A stretch of 64,000 bases of DNA from Diphasiastrum complanatum (GCA_029204225.1 CM055094.1:64132714-64196713), one strand, 5' to 3'. Shown: positions 22,874-33,849, counted from the first letter of the stretch. Numbers and translations are program-made. Notes: generated by a model not told the origin, from the letters alone.

Positions 22874-23669
22874 TGTTGAAATTGAAAAATAATCCATCTT
22901 GACTTTAGGCTTGCTACAAACTCTGTCTATGCAAGTACGTTGTTCCATAAATGCAAAATTTGGCCTAGATAGAACTCGAGCTATATGGAATTGTCATATC
23001 TAGTTGGATGATTACAACTTGCATATAGATTGTAGACTTAGAAATAGCAAAAATATGCTTGTAGAAACTCGTGGCATTTCACATGCATTGATTGTAAGTG
23101 ATGCATAGTGACATGCAAGGCATGCACAAAGTGAAATGGACACATGCATGATGATTTGTACAAATCTACTTAGAACTAGGACACTTGGTAAAAGTAGGTA
23201 GAGATACATGCATGAGATGTGACAAATGTCACATAGACTCTAGTTTCCACTTTAGATGTCATTAAAAGGTGGACGGATATGGTTCTACCTCGAGCTACCT
23301 CAAACCCCATAAAAAAAATATATGTGTAGCCATTCTCATAATTTTTGATGAAGAACCAAAGCTTTGTAGCTATCTCATGCCCTTTTGGATCCACACCATT
23401 TTTGCTTGATATCTCTCTCTCTCTTTCTCTCTCTCTAACTCGTGTAGAGGCTTATGCTTATACACTAATTTCTTGTACTTTTGCTCATTTATGACTCATT
23501 GCTATCATTCTCTGATTCTTAGCATGCTAGATTGTGGTAAAGCCATAACTTCTGTACTAGATCTTGCTATTCAATCTAGAATCAGGTTATTGTGCTAATC
23601 ATAAAGCTTAATAAGATCTATCATACTTGTGGATCATCCCCACACGTGTGAATTCTGAAAATTTTGTTA
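22874..23669 (+). repeat. E2 3' LTR
   Basis: TGTTGAAATTGAAAAATAATCC after the GGAGGAG polypurine tract; ends AAAATTTTGTTA. As in E1, the outer terminus is TTA rather than TCA. Confidence 0.95.
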
Positions 23670-23742
23670 GAGAATTCAGAAGACTATCGAATTTCTTATA
23701 CCAAGCTCGTGATGCCTGTTTTAGACCATAGATGCATTTTCC
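23670..23742 (-). pseudogene. Upstream piece of the minus-strand copia RT split by E2
   Basis: Minus strand reads 'LGKCIYGLKQASRAWYKKF' then 'DSLLNS', the RT segment that should directly precede 'LDFNPTQLDCNVYI' at about 18430. The two halves rejoin when E2 is removed. Confidence 0.88.
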
Positions 23743-23999
23743 AAGTTGACTTTGGAAAAGATGCTTGCTTGATTAAAAGGGATGCTGAAGTGGTAGCAAG
23801 AGATACTAGATGTGGAAATCTTTTCAAGTTGGAAGCTAATCCTTGTGGAAGTATGGTCAAGAGGAGCTTGGATCATCTCAAGGAGGAGAAGGCAATTCGA
23901 AGGCCCCAATCTATGTTCCATGATGGCAAGGCTCATGAAAATGGTGCTTTTGAACAAGCACTTGGAGAGTTATTGCCAAGGTGTTCTACTTCTCATTAA
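23743..23999 (+). pseudogene. Plus-strand copia GAG-pre-integrase fragment
   Basis: 'VDFGKDACLIKRDAEVVARD' and 'RCGNLFKLEANPCGS' match the GAG-pre-integrase region of copia ('CFIKKNDEVLANGSRYGRIF' in E2). It is truncated on the left by the minus-strand copia junction and stops at TAA 23997. Confidence 0.75.
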
Positions 24000-24033
24000 T
24001 TTTTTTTTATCTTGCTCATTTGGATGATCTTGC

Positions 24034-24268
24034 CATAAAAGTACAATACTTTAGGACCCTAAATGGATCTACACAAGATCCACGAGTGATTGAATGTTCG
24101 CTAATCAATCTATTACAAAAACTAGACACAAAAATTGATCTAGAAAAACAATTTGACACTTAACAATCAAGAACAATCATAAAGAATTGATCAAATGTTG
24201 AAATCCGAGTTCACACATGTGAACCACAACCCGTAGTACAGCCTACAAATAGATAATGGAAGTACAAA
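24034..24268 (-). repeat. Solo LTR, left part (E3 inserted within it)
   Basis: CATAAAAGTACAATACTTTAGG... is a diverged copy of the E3 LTR terminus (TGTGAAAGTACTGTACTTTAGG). It resumes at 27625-28066, ending TGTTTCACA. The duplication CTTGC flanks the pair (24029-24033 and 28067-28071), marking a solo LTR of about 670 bp. Confidence 0.82.
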
Positions 24269-24859
24269 TGTGAGAACTCTGTACTTTAGGACCATAAATG
24301 GATCTACAAAAGATCCACAAGAGTGATTGGATGCTTGCTTAACAATCTATCAAAAAACTAGACACACAAAAGTTGATATAGATTGACAATTTGACAAATA
24401 ACAAGCATTAACAATCAAAAGCATTGATCAACATTGAAATATGAGCCCACACGTGTGTACTACAGGCTGTAGTACGGCCTTCAACCTGATAAACAAGTAG
24501 AAATTGATTTGGTTTCATTTGGATTCTTGAAGTTAGGTGGGTTTCCAGCATGTAATAAGAAAGTTAATTCACCCTTCTTGCCCTCAAATGAAACCCTAGC
24601 CTAGATCCTAGAGTTATGCTTGGTAGGTAGCTAGTTGGTCAAATTTTCACCTTAAACTTAGGTGTAGGTCCTATAAAGTAGGGATGACCACCATATAGAC
24701 ATGACCAACTCTCTTGACTTGACCTAACCTACATTAGGAGTGGGTTGCCACGTGTCATCTTGGCCTTACATGTGTGGAACCCAATTATACACAATATTTA
24801 CAATGTTCTACATGGTCTTTCATCAAGCTAGATTTGCCAATTTTTGGCAATTCTTCACA
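24269..24859 (-). repeat. E3 3' LTR
   Basis: 591 bp with inverted ends TGTGA/TTCACA. It lacks a block of about 110 bp (equivalent of 27180-27290) found in the 5' LTR, otherwise near-identical. Confidence 0.93.
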
Positions 24860-24992
24860 CTCCTCCTCAAATTTAGCTTGATTTAGACTCCAATAGAGAA
24901 TGATGTCCATGAAGGATCTTTCACCACCTCTTAGAGGATCCCTTACAAGATGTTCCATAAATGTGTCTATATACATGTAGCACACTTCAAAA

Positions 24993-25973
24993 CTAAACAC
25001 CATGCCAAGCCATGGATTCCAAGGCATTTTGTGCATTTGAAGATACATCAATTAAAATATTAAGTGCATAAAGAATGTTGCCAAAGACAACTTGCCTTGC
25101 TTGATTCATATGATTGAGCCTTGATGGCTCCATCTTGATACTCCAGGTTCTTCTTGGAGTCCTTGGGTCTTGAGCTTGCTCCTCCACTTGACTTGACTCC
25201 AAACCATCAATGAATTGAATAAGGTGTTGATCCAAAGGTGCTTCTTCAAGTTTGCAAATCTTCCACTTTTGAAAGATCACATTCCCACCATTGACAACTT
25301 CTTTGATGGAAAACAAGTAGATTCTACAATCTCTACTTGAAGAGCAAAATACTACCATTATTCCTATCATTGAAATAGGATAATCTTTGGTCCTTACATT
25401 GGAATGATCATGCTCAAAGCATGTGGATCCAAAGATTTCCAATACAAATGATGTTTCATCTTTTATGACTCTATTCAAACTATTACAAAAATAGTTATCC
25501 AATGAAATTGCTTTATCAACAACAAATGTAGATTTCAAAGCATCCCATTTCATTGTCTTGTCATACAAAGTAATAAACACCATGAATCTTAAAGGTAAGA
25601 AACAAGTCACCTCATGTCTACTACTACTTTCCAAAAAGTATTCAAAGATAGTAGACTCTCCAATGCTCAGCACCCTTGCAAGATGCACACTTGAATGGAC
25701 AATTTGCATGCAATTTGATGACTCGGCCATTGTCATTGAGGACTTCCTTGGAACTCTCATGCTTTGAGGCTGATCCTCAAGATCTTCCTCCTTTTGATGC
25801 TCCTCCTCAATGCAAGCAAGATCACACTTTTCCAAGATCTCCTCTTGAGTGATCTCCTCCTTTGCCAAGCTCATTATTTCAAAAGCAACACTAGCTTCCA
25901 ACTTAAACAATCTTCCATGTTTAAATCCCTTTGTAATGCAAACATCATTCTTCAAGATGAAACTCCTGTGCAC
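24993..25973 (-). CDS. E3 integrase-derived frame without catalytic residues (326 codons)
   Basis: It opens with GAG-pre-integrase ('KHGRLFKLEASVAFEI'), then a Glu-rich linker. 'SSVHLARVLSIGESTIFEYF' and 'YDKTMKWDALKSTFVVDKAI' are distorted integrase-core segments (compare 'SDVHFSSSKSIGGATCFV' of E2); 'VIKDETSFVLEIFGSTCFEH' and 'DYPISMIGIMVVF' correspond to the integrase C-terminal region; 'NGGNVIFQKWKI' to the end of it; and a linker closes the frame. The middle and third acidic catalytic residues are gone and the first is not clear, yet no stop interrupts 326 codons. It is either recent assembly from pieces or retained for another reason. Enzymatic function is very unlikely. Confidence 0.6.
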   Translation of the reverse strand: MHRSFILKNDVCITKGFKHGRLFKLEASVAFEIMSLAKEEITQEEILEKCDLACIEEEHQKEEDLEDQPQSMRVPRKSSMTMAESSNCMQIVHSSVHLARVLSIGESTIFEYFLESSSRHEVTCFLPLRFMVFITLYDKTMKWDALKSTFVVDKAISLDNYFCNSLNRVIKDETSFVLEIFGSTCFEHDHSNVRTKDYPISMIGIMVVFCSSSRDCRIYLFSIKEVVNGGNVIFQKWKICKLEEAPLDQHLIQFIDGLESSQVEEQAQDPRTPRRTWSIKMEPSRLNHMNQARQVVFGNILYALNILIDVSSNAQNALESMAWHGV

Positions 25974-25979
25974 CTAGAG

Positions 25980-26062
25980 GTTCATCTTCATCTTCAATCA
26001 ATAACTCATAAAGGTCTTGGAGCACCAAGAGTGACTCCATCCTAACCTTTCAGATAGCATAA
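25980..26062 (-). pseudogene. E3 gag N-terminal scrap
   Basis: Minus strand 'MESLLVLQDLYELLIEDEDE' followed by 'PLGAQEF' matches the early part of copia gag (after the SNY-WK motif). It runs almost directly into the pol-derived frame, so most of gag and protease were deleted. Confidence 0.65.
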
Positions 26063-26140
26063 TTTGTAGAATTCAACCTCTCACTAGCTTCTAGAAGGTA
26101 TGCTCTAGCAGATCTTATCTTACTAGTGGCTTCTACAAAC

Positions 26141-26484
26141 AAGAAATAGATTTGATTGACTTGAAACTCACAAAGTTCTCACACTTGCAGTGTTTCACTC
26201 AAATTTGATTTCTAATCCAACAAATGGACTTATAATCACAGTTCTATCACTCCCTCACAAAGCTGGAATGAAGATAAGAGGAAGTGAAAACTACTTTCAG
26301 ACAAACCTTGCCAAGAAATGAATTTGATTGTCTCTAGAAACTCACTAAGGTCTCTCTCTTGTGGTTTTTCACTCAAATTAGATTTCTATTCTGAAAAATG
26401 GACTTATAATCTCAGTTCCAGCACTCCCTCAAAAAGTTGGAATGAAGATAAGATGATGTGAAATCTACTTACAATCAAATCTTG
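26141..26484 (-). repeat. 172-bp tandem duplication in the E3 leader
   Basis: AAGAAATAGATTTGATTGAC... at 26141-26312 recurs from 26313 as AAGAAATGAATTTGATTG... with about 80% identity, between the primer site and gag scrap. Confidence 0.75.
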
Positions 26485-26910
26485 TCAATTTTGGCTATTT
26501 TTGGACAAAGAACATGACTAAATCTCCCTCACACTTTTTGATGTACTTTCAAGACCTGTAAAACAAGTTTAGAGGACCTGATTTCAGCCTAGATTAATTA
26601 GACTTCATGACCTATGTCAAATCTAATCAATGGCACTCAATCTTGGTAGCTTATCCTAAGATTTCCACCAAAAATTACATCAAGAGCTCACAAATTGAAT
26701 TTATTTGGATCAAATGAATACCATGCATGAAATGCAGGTCCAGAGGTGCCCACACATGTGGATAGTATGGATTTGGACCCCTACCAAGTTTGGGATCAAA
26801 TCTCCTCACCAAAATCAAGATTCTAGCTTGCCCTCTCAATACTAGTTTTTAGCACCAAAACTTGCTAAAAATGGATTTGTATTAGATCAATGGCTTATGC
26901 TCTTGTACTT

Positions 26911-26923
26911 GGCTCTGATACCA
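26911..26923 (-). other. E3 primer-binding site
   Basis: Plus strand GGCTCTGATACCA, i.e. TGGTATCAGAGCC on the minus strand, abutting the LTR at 26924. Confidence 0.95.
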
Positions 26924-27624
26924 TGTGAAAGTACTGTACTTTAGGACCATAAATAAATTTGCAAAAGATCCACAAGAGTGATTGGATGCTTGCTTAGCAA
27001 TCAATCAAAAAAACTAGACACACAGAAGTTGATCTAGATTGGCAATTTGACAAACAACAAGCATTAACAATCAAAAGCATTGATTAACATTGAAATACGA
27101 GCCCACACATGTGTAATACAGGCTGTAGTACGGCCTTCAACCTGATAAACAAGTAGAAATTGATTTGGTTTCATTTGGATCACAAAAACTCAATGTACAT
27201 AGTGGACTAATTTGAGATTGCCAATGAGCTCCAAAAATTTTCTATATTCTCACTATGGAAGCTTGGAATACATAGCAAATTCGAGTTCCTTCTTGAAGTT
27301 AGGTGGGTTTCCAGCATGTAATAAGAAAGTTAACTCACCCTTCTTGCCCTAAAATGAAACCCTAGCCTAGATCCTAGAGTTATGCTTGGTAGGTAGCTAG
27401 TTGGTCAAATTTTCACCTTAAACTTAGGTGTAGGTCCTATAAAGTAGGGATGACCACCATATAGACATGACCAACTCTCTTGACTTGACCTAACTTCCAT
27501 TAGGAGTGGGTTGCCACGTGGCATATTGGCCTTACATGTGTGGACCCAATTATACACAATATTTACAATGTTCTACATGGTCTTTGATCAAGCTAGATTT
27601 GCCAATTTTTGGCAATTCTTCACA
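26924..27624 (-). repeat. E3 5' LTR
   Basis: 701 bp, TGTGAAAGTACT... to ...GGCAATTCTTCACA on the plus strand. Carries the block of about 110 bp absent from the 3' LTR. Confidence 0.93.
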
Positions 27625-28066
27625 ACAAACACTTTGATCGCATTTGGATCATAAAAACTCAATACACAATGTGGAGTAGCTCAATATTGCCAATGAGACC
27701 TCAAACTTATTCTAAATGTTTAGTATGGAGAGTCTCCTACATAAAAAACCCTCTTCCTTTGTAAAGTTAGGTGAATTTCTAGCATGTAATAAGGAAGTTA
27801 ACTTGCTTTCTTGCTCTAATTTGCCAACCTAGCCTCATTCCTAGAGTCATGCCAAGTAGGCTAGTTGGTCAATCTCCACCACAAATCTAGGAATTATATC
27901 CTATAAAATCGGAATCACGACTTGACCTACTTTTTAGACTTGATCTAACCTACACTAGGATAGGTTTTCCATGTGGCTCCATGGCCTCACACGTGTGGGA
28001 CCCACTATGTACATAATTTACAATATTTGACATAGCTAGATTTTCCAACTTAGGCAATGTTTCACA
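27625..28066 (-). repeat. Solo LTR, right part
   Basis: Diverged homologue of the E3 LTR from its middle to its outer end (GCATGTAATAAGGAAGTTAAC, GTTGGTCAAT, ends AATGTTTCACA), followed by the CTTGC duplication. Confidence 0.82.
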
Positions 28067-28150
28067 CTTGCTTCATCAAGTAAAAGTAAAGATGGTGTTT
28101 TTTTATGTGACTCCTTCATTGTAGACTTCAATTAGATGTATCTCTAATCA

Positions 28151-28624
28151 ATGGTGCTTGATAGAAAGATTGCAATAGTTGATACTTTGGGGATCTTTAG
28201 ATCCATACGCTTTGTAAATGTTCCTTTGCATGTAAGGAGTAAGGAAAATTTTATTTCTACCAAGAGGCTGATGGTAAGATACTCATATCTACCAACAATC
28301 CAAGTGCATGATGGAGGGAGATCAAGACTTGAGGATGAGTCATCACAACTCATGGTACCAAGAATATTTCCAAGAGGCAAGTCTGAGTCTTTGTGGATCA
28401 CATTTCATAGGAAAGAGGAGCAATTTTCAAGTGGTATCTATTCCAACACATCCACTTTTGCTTCCCTTCTATCATTTGATGTACCATTTTGCTTTGATGA
28501 GATTTCCACATCTCAAAGTTGGAGTGAAGCAATGCTAGTTTTGTATGATGCCTCTTGTATGAACATATCTCATGTCATTAATGGCTTAGATCTGGTTCTA
28601 AATCATTTAGAAAGCTACACTTAG
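28151..28624 (+). CDS. Unrecognised frame upstream of an LTR tail (157 codons)
   Basis: Open frame ending at TAG directly before the repeat at 28625. It includes 'LDRKIAIVDTLGIFRSIRFV', 'SKENFISTKRLMVRYSYLPT' and 'CMNISHVINGLDLVLNHLES'. No domain is recognised. Its place, just before an LTR-type tail, resembles the extra frames of E1, so I suspect a retroelement-derived frame. Whether it is translated is unknown. Confidence 0.35.
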   Translation: MVLDRKIAIVDTLGIFRSIRFVNVPLHVRSKENFISTKRLMVRYSYLPTIQVHDGGRSRLEDESSQLMVPRIFPRGKSESLWITFHRKEEQFSSGIYSNTSTFASLLSFDVPFCFDEISTSQSWSEAMLVLYDASCMNISHVINGLDLVLNHLESYT

Positions 28625-28895
28625 AGGGTTTTGCACATTCTCTCTCTACTTGAGAGTTCATGTAATTTTTCTCTCTGTACTTGAGAGCAAGCCAATTCTA
28701 TACTTGGTTTTTTTCATCACAAGTTGACTCTCAATGTGTTTGATGAATGGTGAATGATTCATGCATGGTTTCATGTGCTTTGATTGTCAAGCTACATTGA
28801 TTCTATCTTGTTGGTGCTAGATCTATGTGCAATCACACACACCTTAGGAGATTATTCACATTGTTTGGGTTGTCCCCACACGTGTGACAAATACA
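28624..28895 (+). repeat. Intact copy of the LTR-tail repeat split by E1
   Basis: Same sequence as 11268-11414 plus 16484-16565, here continuous, then TTGTCCCCACACGTGTGAC, similar to the LTR end of E2 (ATCATCCCCACACGTGTGAA). It is probably the R/U5 part of a related copia LTR, plus strand. Confidence 0.75.
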
Positions 28896-30189
28896 CATAG
28901 ATCGCCACAAGTTATAACATCAACACCACCAAAATATTGCAAAGGATTGTGCTTGATAGTTCAAAGTCTTTGATTTGCAAATCTAAAAGTTCTTTCACCA
29001 ATTCATGAAATCTCATCAAATACTACGAGTTGTAAATCTTTGTATTCAATTGATAATGCTTGTAATTTCTCACCATAAAGAAAGTCGAGTCTTTTGTGTT
29101 TATAGGTAAATGTGAGGCTGAATGTCTTGTGATTCCATGCATATTAAAAGCTACTTTTTATGTATATGCCATTACTAATGCTCTTGGATGTATATTTGTG
29201 ATGGTGTTAATCAATATATAGATTTGTGAGGGCGTTAATCGATATGTAAAAATGAATTATTCCAAACAAAAATTTGAGTACTCAATAGGTCGATAAACAT
29301 GGTGACCAAAAAAAAGAGCAATGACATCGAGATCCATTTTTTTGTAATTTTATAATTTAAAAAAAAAAATGTCAATATCCAAAATGTCTTGTAGATATAT
29401 ATTATCATGTTGAAAAAATATTGTATTTTGTCAAAAATTGTAATCAAATTAATTAGGTAAAAAAAAAATCATTAAGTATAGAAATACTAAAATCAATAAA
29501 AAAAATTATTCTACTTATTTGAGAAATTATCTAGAAACAAATATTTCAAAATATTAAAATTTCTTTGTTTGAAAGAGCTTGCTTCAAAAAAAAATTTCTT
29601 ATAAATGCAATATAAATTCAAATTAATATTTTTTAAAATTTTAACTTTTTTAAAAATAATAATTTGTAGAGATTTAGAAAGATTTTTGTAACTAAGGTCT
29701 AAAAAATATAAACACTAACTAACAATTATTTTTAAAAAATATAATAAACTAATCATAGTATTCATTAATTTTTGAGAATATGATTTTAAAACAATACTAA
29801 ATTGTTATTTTATAACAACATTCTTAAAAATAAAAACATCATTTACTAAGAATATTAATTTACTTAAAAGAGTAATATTGCTAAAAATATTTCAAATAAA
29901 AAATAATATTAAAAAATATAAACTAATTTAAAGAGTTTATGACACAAAAAATTTGAAATTCAAATAATTTTTTTAAAATCATAAGATAGTTATGTACACT
30001 ATTTCCAAAAATCATTAAGATTATTGATGTCTTTGGCCTTTTCTGGAGGAGCCTCAATAGAAGCAATGACAACTTCCTACACAATTTCCTCTACAATCAC
30101 AATATTGTAGACTTGAACTAAGACATCTACAAAATCTCTTGTGTTACAATTTTCTCACTAGTGGGAGGTTGTGTGTGGTTCCTTCAACA
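28896..30189. other. AT-rich spacer, nothing recognised
   Basis: Very A/T-rich, especially 29300-30000, with many short A and T runs. No reading frame, element border or RNA gene is seen. Confidence 0.5.
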
Positions 30190-30375
30190 GAGAACTGTAC
30201 AATCTCTGTCTTTTATAAAAAAATTTACTTTTGCTAATTCATCCAACAAAATTAAAAGAGATTTCATTTGTATTTTTTCAAATTCTACTAGACTAAAATT
30301 TAAATCTACAGGAACAACATGTCCATCTTTCTGAACAACACATGCGCTAGTACTACCGCTACCGCTAACCAGTGC
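30190..30375 (-). pseudogene. Short coding-like piece, family unknown
   Basis: Minus strand reads 'STSACVVQKDGHVVPVDLNF' followed by 'SLVEFEKIQMKSLLILLDEL' without a stop, then breaks. Composition is protein-like, but I cannot name the family; it is probably a retroelement gag or capsid scrap. Confidence 0.3.
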
Positions 30376-30620
30376 GAAAAAATTTCAATCAGATAATCAA
30401 TTAATTGTTGTGGCTTTTGGTAGGGATAAGCCATAGAACCCGTCATAGGATTTTTCTATTACTGTTGAAAACTAGAAGTTGCCAAAGCTTGTCAATCTAG
30501 TGGTAGTGCAACATGAAGTGTTTATTGTCTAAATGATAATAACCAATCATTGTGTATTCAATCTCGTTACAAAGTCGCGCCGTATGAATTAGTGTGAGCC
30601 TACTAAGAAATCAAGTCTGA

Positions 30621-31022
30621 CAAAGCATGAGGAATAGTGGTGAAAGTGTACAAGAGTATGTGCTAAGAATCAAGTCACTTAACAAAGAACTTTTTTCCAT
30701 AGGTGATAAGATTCAAGACAAAGAACTTGTACAAGTGATCCTCAATGGACTTAGAGATGAGTTCTCCAATATGGTCCAAAGTTTTTCCATACAAGAAACT
30801 CTACCTTCCATAGACAAGCTCCATAGTGTGCTTGTGGTCGAGGAATGTAGAGTCCAACATGTCAAAAATATGATTGGTGCCCTTTTCTTGTATTTTTGTA
30901 GGCGTTGAATAGTCATCAAACTAGCTCGATACATTCTAAGACATGAAGTCTTGCAAAGAATGAGAAATAGTGGTGAAAGTGCACAAGAGTATGTGCTAAG
31001 AATCAAGTCACTTAACAAAGAG
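30621..31022 (+). pseudogene. Copia gag fragment with local duplication
   Basis: 'SGESVQEYVLRIKSLNKELF' and 'VQVILNGLRDEFSNMVQSF' match copia gag (UBN2-type) as in E1 ('LVQILLNGLCSDFTNLVQSY'). The first 70 bp (30621-30690) are repeated at 30954-31022, 333 bp downstream. Confidence 0.85.
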
Positions 31023-31029
31023 TTTGTAT

Positions 31030-32520
31030 TCTCTCATCCTTAATGTAAGAAAGCATAATGATTCCATTTTGATGTCTATCCAAGTGTCCTAGTTCTATTG
31101 GCCATTCTCTACACTTATTGTCAAAGTATAAAAGTTTAGCATGCAAGATCTTGTTGAAAATACAAGTATTACAAGAAGCTTTGGAAAATGGAGCTCTGAC
31201 ATACTCTACGAGTTGTTCTAAGTTATCATATAAGCAGTATGATTATAACTACCTATCAATTCTATGAACATACTAAAATTTTATCCAACTTATTGTGCAT
31301 TAACGATGAAAGATGAGACGACGACTATTCCGACATATTTGAGGCATTGTAGATAGCCTTGTTGATCCTGATAGACTTAGTTAGTCTCTACATACAAGTA
31401 GTTCACAATAGTGGCATATTATTTTTTATAGTGATGGAGAGAGAATCAAGGTTCAATAGGAATTAATTGTTTGTGTAACTAGGGAACCACAAGAATTATA
31501 AGAAAAACTACTTATTACGTGTATTTTGACATTTCCATTGAGATCTACCACAAGTGGTTGGAATGTGCCTTTGTGAGTGTCATGAACACTTTGTTGAGTG
31601 CTTGAATTTTTGGAATGCCATCAAGTGTGTGTTTGTTGGATATTCTTTGAAAGCTCTCTTTTTCACTTGGGATCTTAGCTCAAGTGAAAAACTCTTGCGT
31701 GTAAAAAATATTGTGTTCCTTTTCTAGCATTTGACTTGGATTTTATTTTCTCTACCATTTTCAATGGCTTTAAATTGAGTGTAATTATGTTAGTGCACCA
31801 AAGGGCTTCTTTTATATCAATTGCTCCTAGCTCATCCTAACTCAAAAAGCTTGGATGCCCAACATGGCTTTGAAAAAGGATCTAGGGAGTTGAAATCGTT
31901 TGAGGTCTTTGTGCAAAATGTCAAGTTTTGAGGTTTGGATCCTATTGATATATAGTTATTGTGCCATGAAGAGCTCTTTCCAAGGTTAATTTTAAACTTC
32001 TATTGTTTGGAGCCTAAGGTGAAAATGTCTCATTATACTTGTTATTTGCATTCATCCAATAAACTACTCCTATAAATAGTAGCCGTTAACTATATCTTGG
32101 ACAGATGTCATGAAATATTTAGTAAAATTAAAGCTCTGTCTTCTTTCATTTCAGCTATGCTTAGTGAGTCAAGATTGCGAGAACGTAAAGCTCTCAATGT
32201 GATAAGTTGTTCTAAGAAAGTTGTTCATCAAATTCAAATCGTAATTTTAATACATAATTAAAGTGGATTAAGATTAGGTTATGACATCATGAAATTGAAA
32301 TTTGACCGAAGTCCAAAGTGAATTTCAGATTAGGTTACGACTTCAATAATTGTAACTTGATCTTGATTTTAAGTGTTCGATAGCATTATGATTCTGGTAA
32401 TCTGCTTTCACTATTTTGCTTAAGACATGAAAATTTGACCAACCACACAAAACAGACCAAAAGTTTCTTCTCATAAGCAGAATACCTACTTTGAGCTAGG
32501 TCCTTTTGAAAGCCACATGT
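31030..32520. other. Spacer without recognised features
   Basis: Ordinary AT-rich DNA with no long frame, LTR border or clear protein match on either strand. Confidence 0.4.
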
Positions 32521-32523
32521 CTA

Positions 32524-32730
32524 CTAAAGCATTGAACCACCCAAATAGGCACTAGCATTCGTTTCCACCAGGAAAGGTTTGCTAAGGTCCACTGTGATAG
32601 ACACTAACATCTTCAAAGCTTCAAAGCTTTGATTAAGTTCATCGGTCCAAATAACGGATGGACTGATTTTCGAACACCTTCCGGATTTCTTTCTATTACC
32701 CTTTTTAGTTTTTCTTTTGGCTTTCTTCAC
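32524..32730 (-). pseudogene. Ty3/gypsy RT-RNase H junction fragment
   Basis: 'VIWTDELNQSFEALKMLVS' and 'DLSKPFLVETNASAYLGG' match the gypsy RT to RNase H connection (F-W-----AF--LK, then P-F-LE-DAS). The RNase H Asp of DAS is Asn here. Only about 60 residues survive. Confidence 0.8.
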
Positions 32731-32803
32731 TCCCTTAAGGGTATTTGCACATCTCCTTCTGTTATGCTTCAGTTCTTGGGCACATGTCTTTCGATAGCTT
32801 GAA

Positions 32804-33600
32804 TCATGGATCCATAGGTGAGTCTATCGACTTGTAGTCTTCCATGCCATACCTGTGAAGCACAATGATCAAATACCTTTCCTGGCTTATAGTGATTCTT
32901 CTGCTTGTTCGATTTCTTGTGATCTCCATCCCAAGTAGGTAGTGCACTGGGCCCGAATCAATCATCTGAAATTTCTTCGACAATAGAGCTTTCATCTCAT
33001 ACAGTAGCTTATTAGAATTGCTAATGGTTAAAGAATCATCAACATATAATGCTATAATAACATAGCTTGGGCCTCTATGCTGGAGATACATGTTTGAATC
33101 TGTAGAGCAAGAAATGAACTGATGCTCCAACAAGAATTAATTGATTCCATCGAACCAGACTCTAGGAGCTTGCTTGAGGCAGTACAGATTGAGCTATTAT
33201 GCTTAAGCTTCAACTTGAAGATCCACTTTTGTCGATAATCTTTGCATTCAAGGGAGGATCGACAAGACTCGTGGTCTTGTTCTTTAGAAATGAACTATAC
33301 TCAGCATCCATGGTGGAATGCCAGTTGTCTGCATCTGGATTTGACAATGCTTGTGCAATTGAAGTAGGTTCATCATGACTGATGAATGGCTAAGGGATAA
33401 ATTGATCAGGCTCTTGTCGAATTCGAGTAGACTTTTGAATAATTGGTGATTGTTGATAAGATATCTCTCCTTGTTGCTCGAGCATCTTTGATAGGTGGTA
33501 GAACAATAGCAAGTTGAGGCCTGTCAATGGTAAATGGAGTTGTTGGAACAAACTCCTGCATTGTCTCCTTATGCTTGAAGTCATAGAATCTGTCTTCTAT
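32804..33600 (-). pseudogene. Copia RT remnant, internally deleted
   Basis: RT palm 'VIIALYVDDSLTISNSNKLL' has an intact Y-V-D-D, followed by 'PVHYLLGMEITRNRTSRRIT'. Upstream, '[13 protein letters not shown]' is joined to 'DYRQKWIFKLK' with the fingers region missing. A linker continues to about 33600 ('NADAEYSSFLKNKTTSLV'-like). Minus strand, several frame changes. Confidence 0.85.
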
Positions 33601-33849
33601 GAATGCATGGGATTAGGGAGAGTGTGTCATTCCCTTCCCCTTGTCTTTATCCATCTCTAGGTTCCTATGTACAATCAATATGTACTCATTGGTTTACAAT
33701 TCAAAGCCTTGTAATCTCCTCCTAGATGTTGGGACAATCTCTGATACTCTAATAGGATATTTGATACTGTTAAATTCTTGTATCTTAGCCTAATTTAATT
33801 TTATCAATCTTTTTGACCAACTATAGTTCGAATGTCATGGACCAATGTC

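Larger units (their letters stand above)
18448..23669 (+). mobile_element. Copia element E2 with both LTRs
   Basis: 5' LTR 18448-19239, primer site 19240-19251, pol 19680-22826, polypurine tract TTAGGAGGAG 22864-22873, 3' LTR 22874-23669. It splits a minus-strand copia RT between 18447 and 23670. Flanking 5-mers are GAGAC and GAGAA, a target duplication with one mismatch. Most of gag is missing. Confidence 0.95.
24269..27624 (-). mobile_element. Copia element E3, non-autonomous, minus strand
   Basis: 3' LTR at 24269-24859 and 5' LTR at 26924-27624 (element orientation is minus). Perfect 5-bp target duplication ACAAA at 24264-24268 and 27625-27629. Primer site 26911-26923, polypurine tract GAGGAGGAG (minus) at 24860-24868. 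Inside are a scrap of gag and one long pol-derived frame; no protease, RT or RNase H was found. The element sits inside a solo LTR of its own extended family. Confidence 0.95.
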
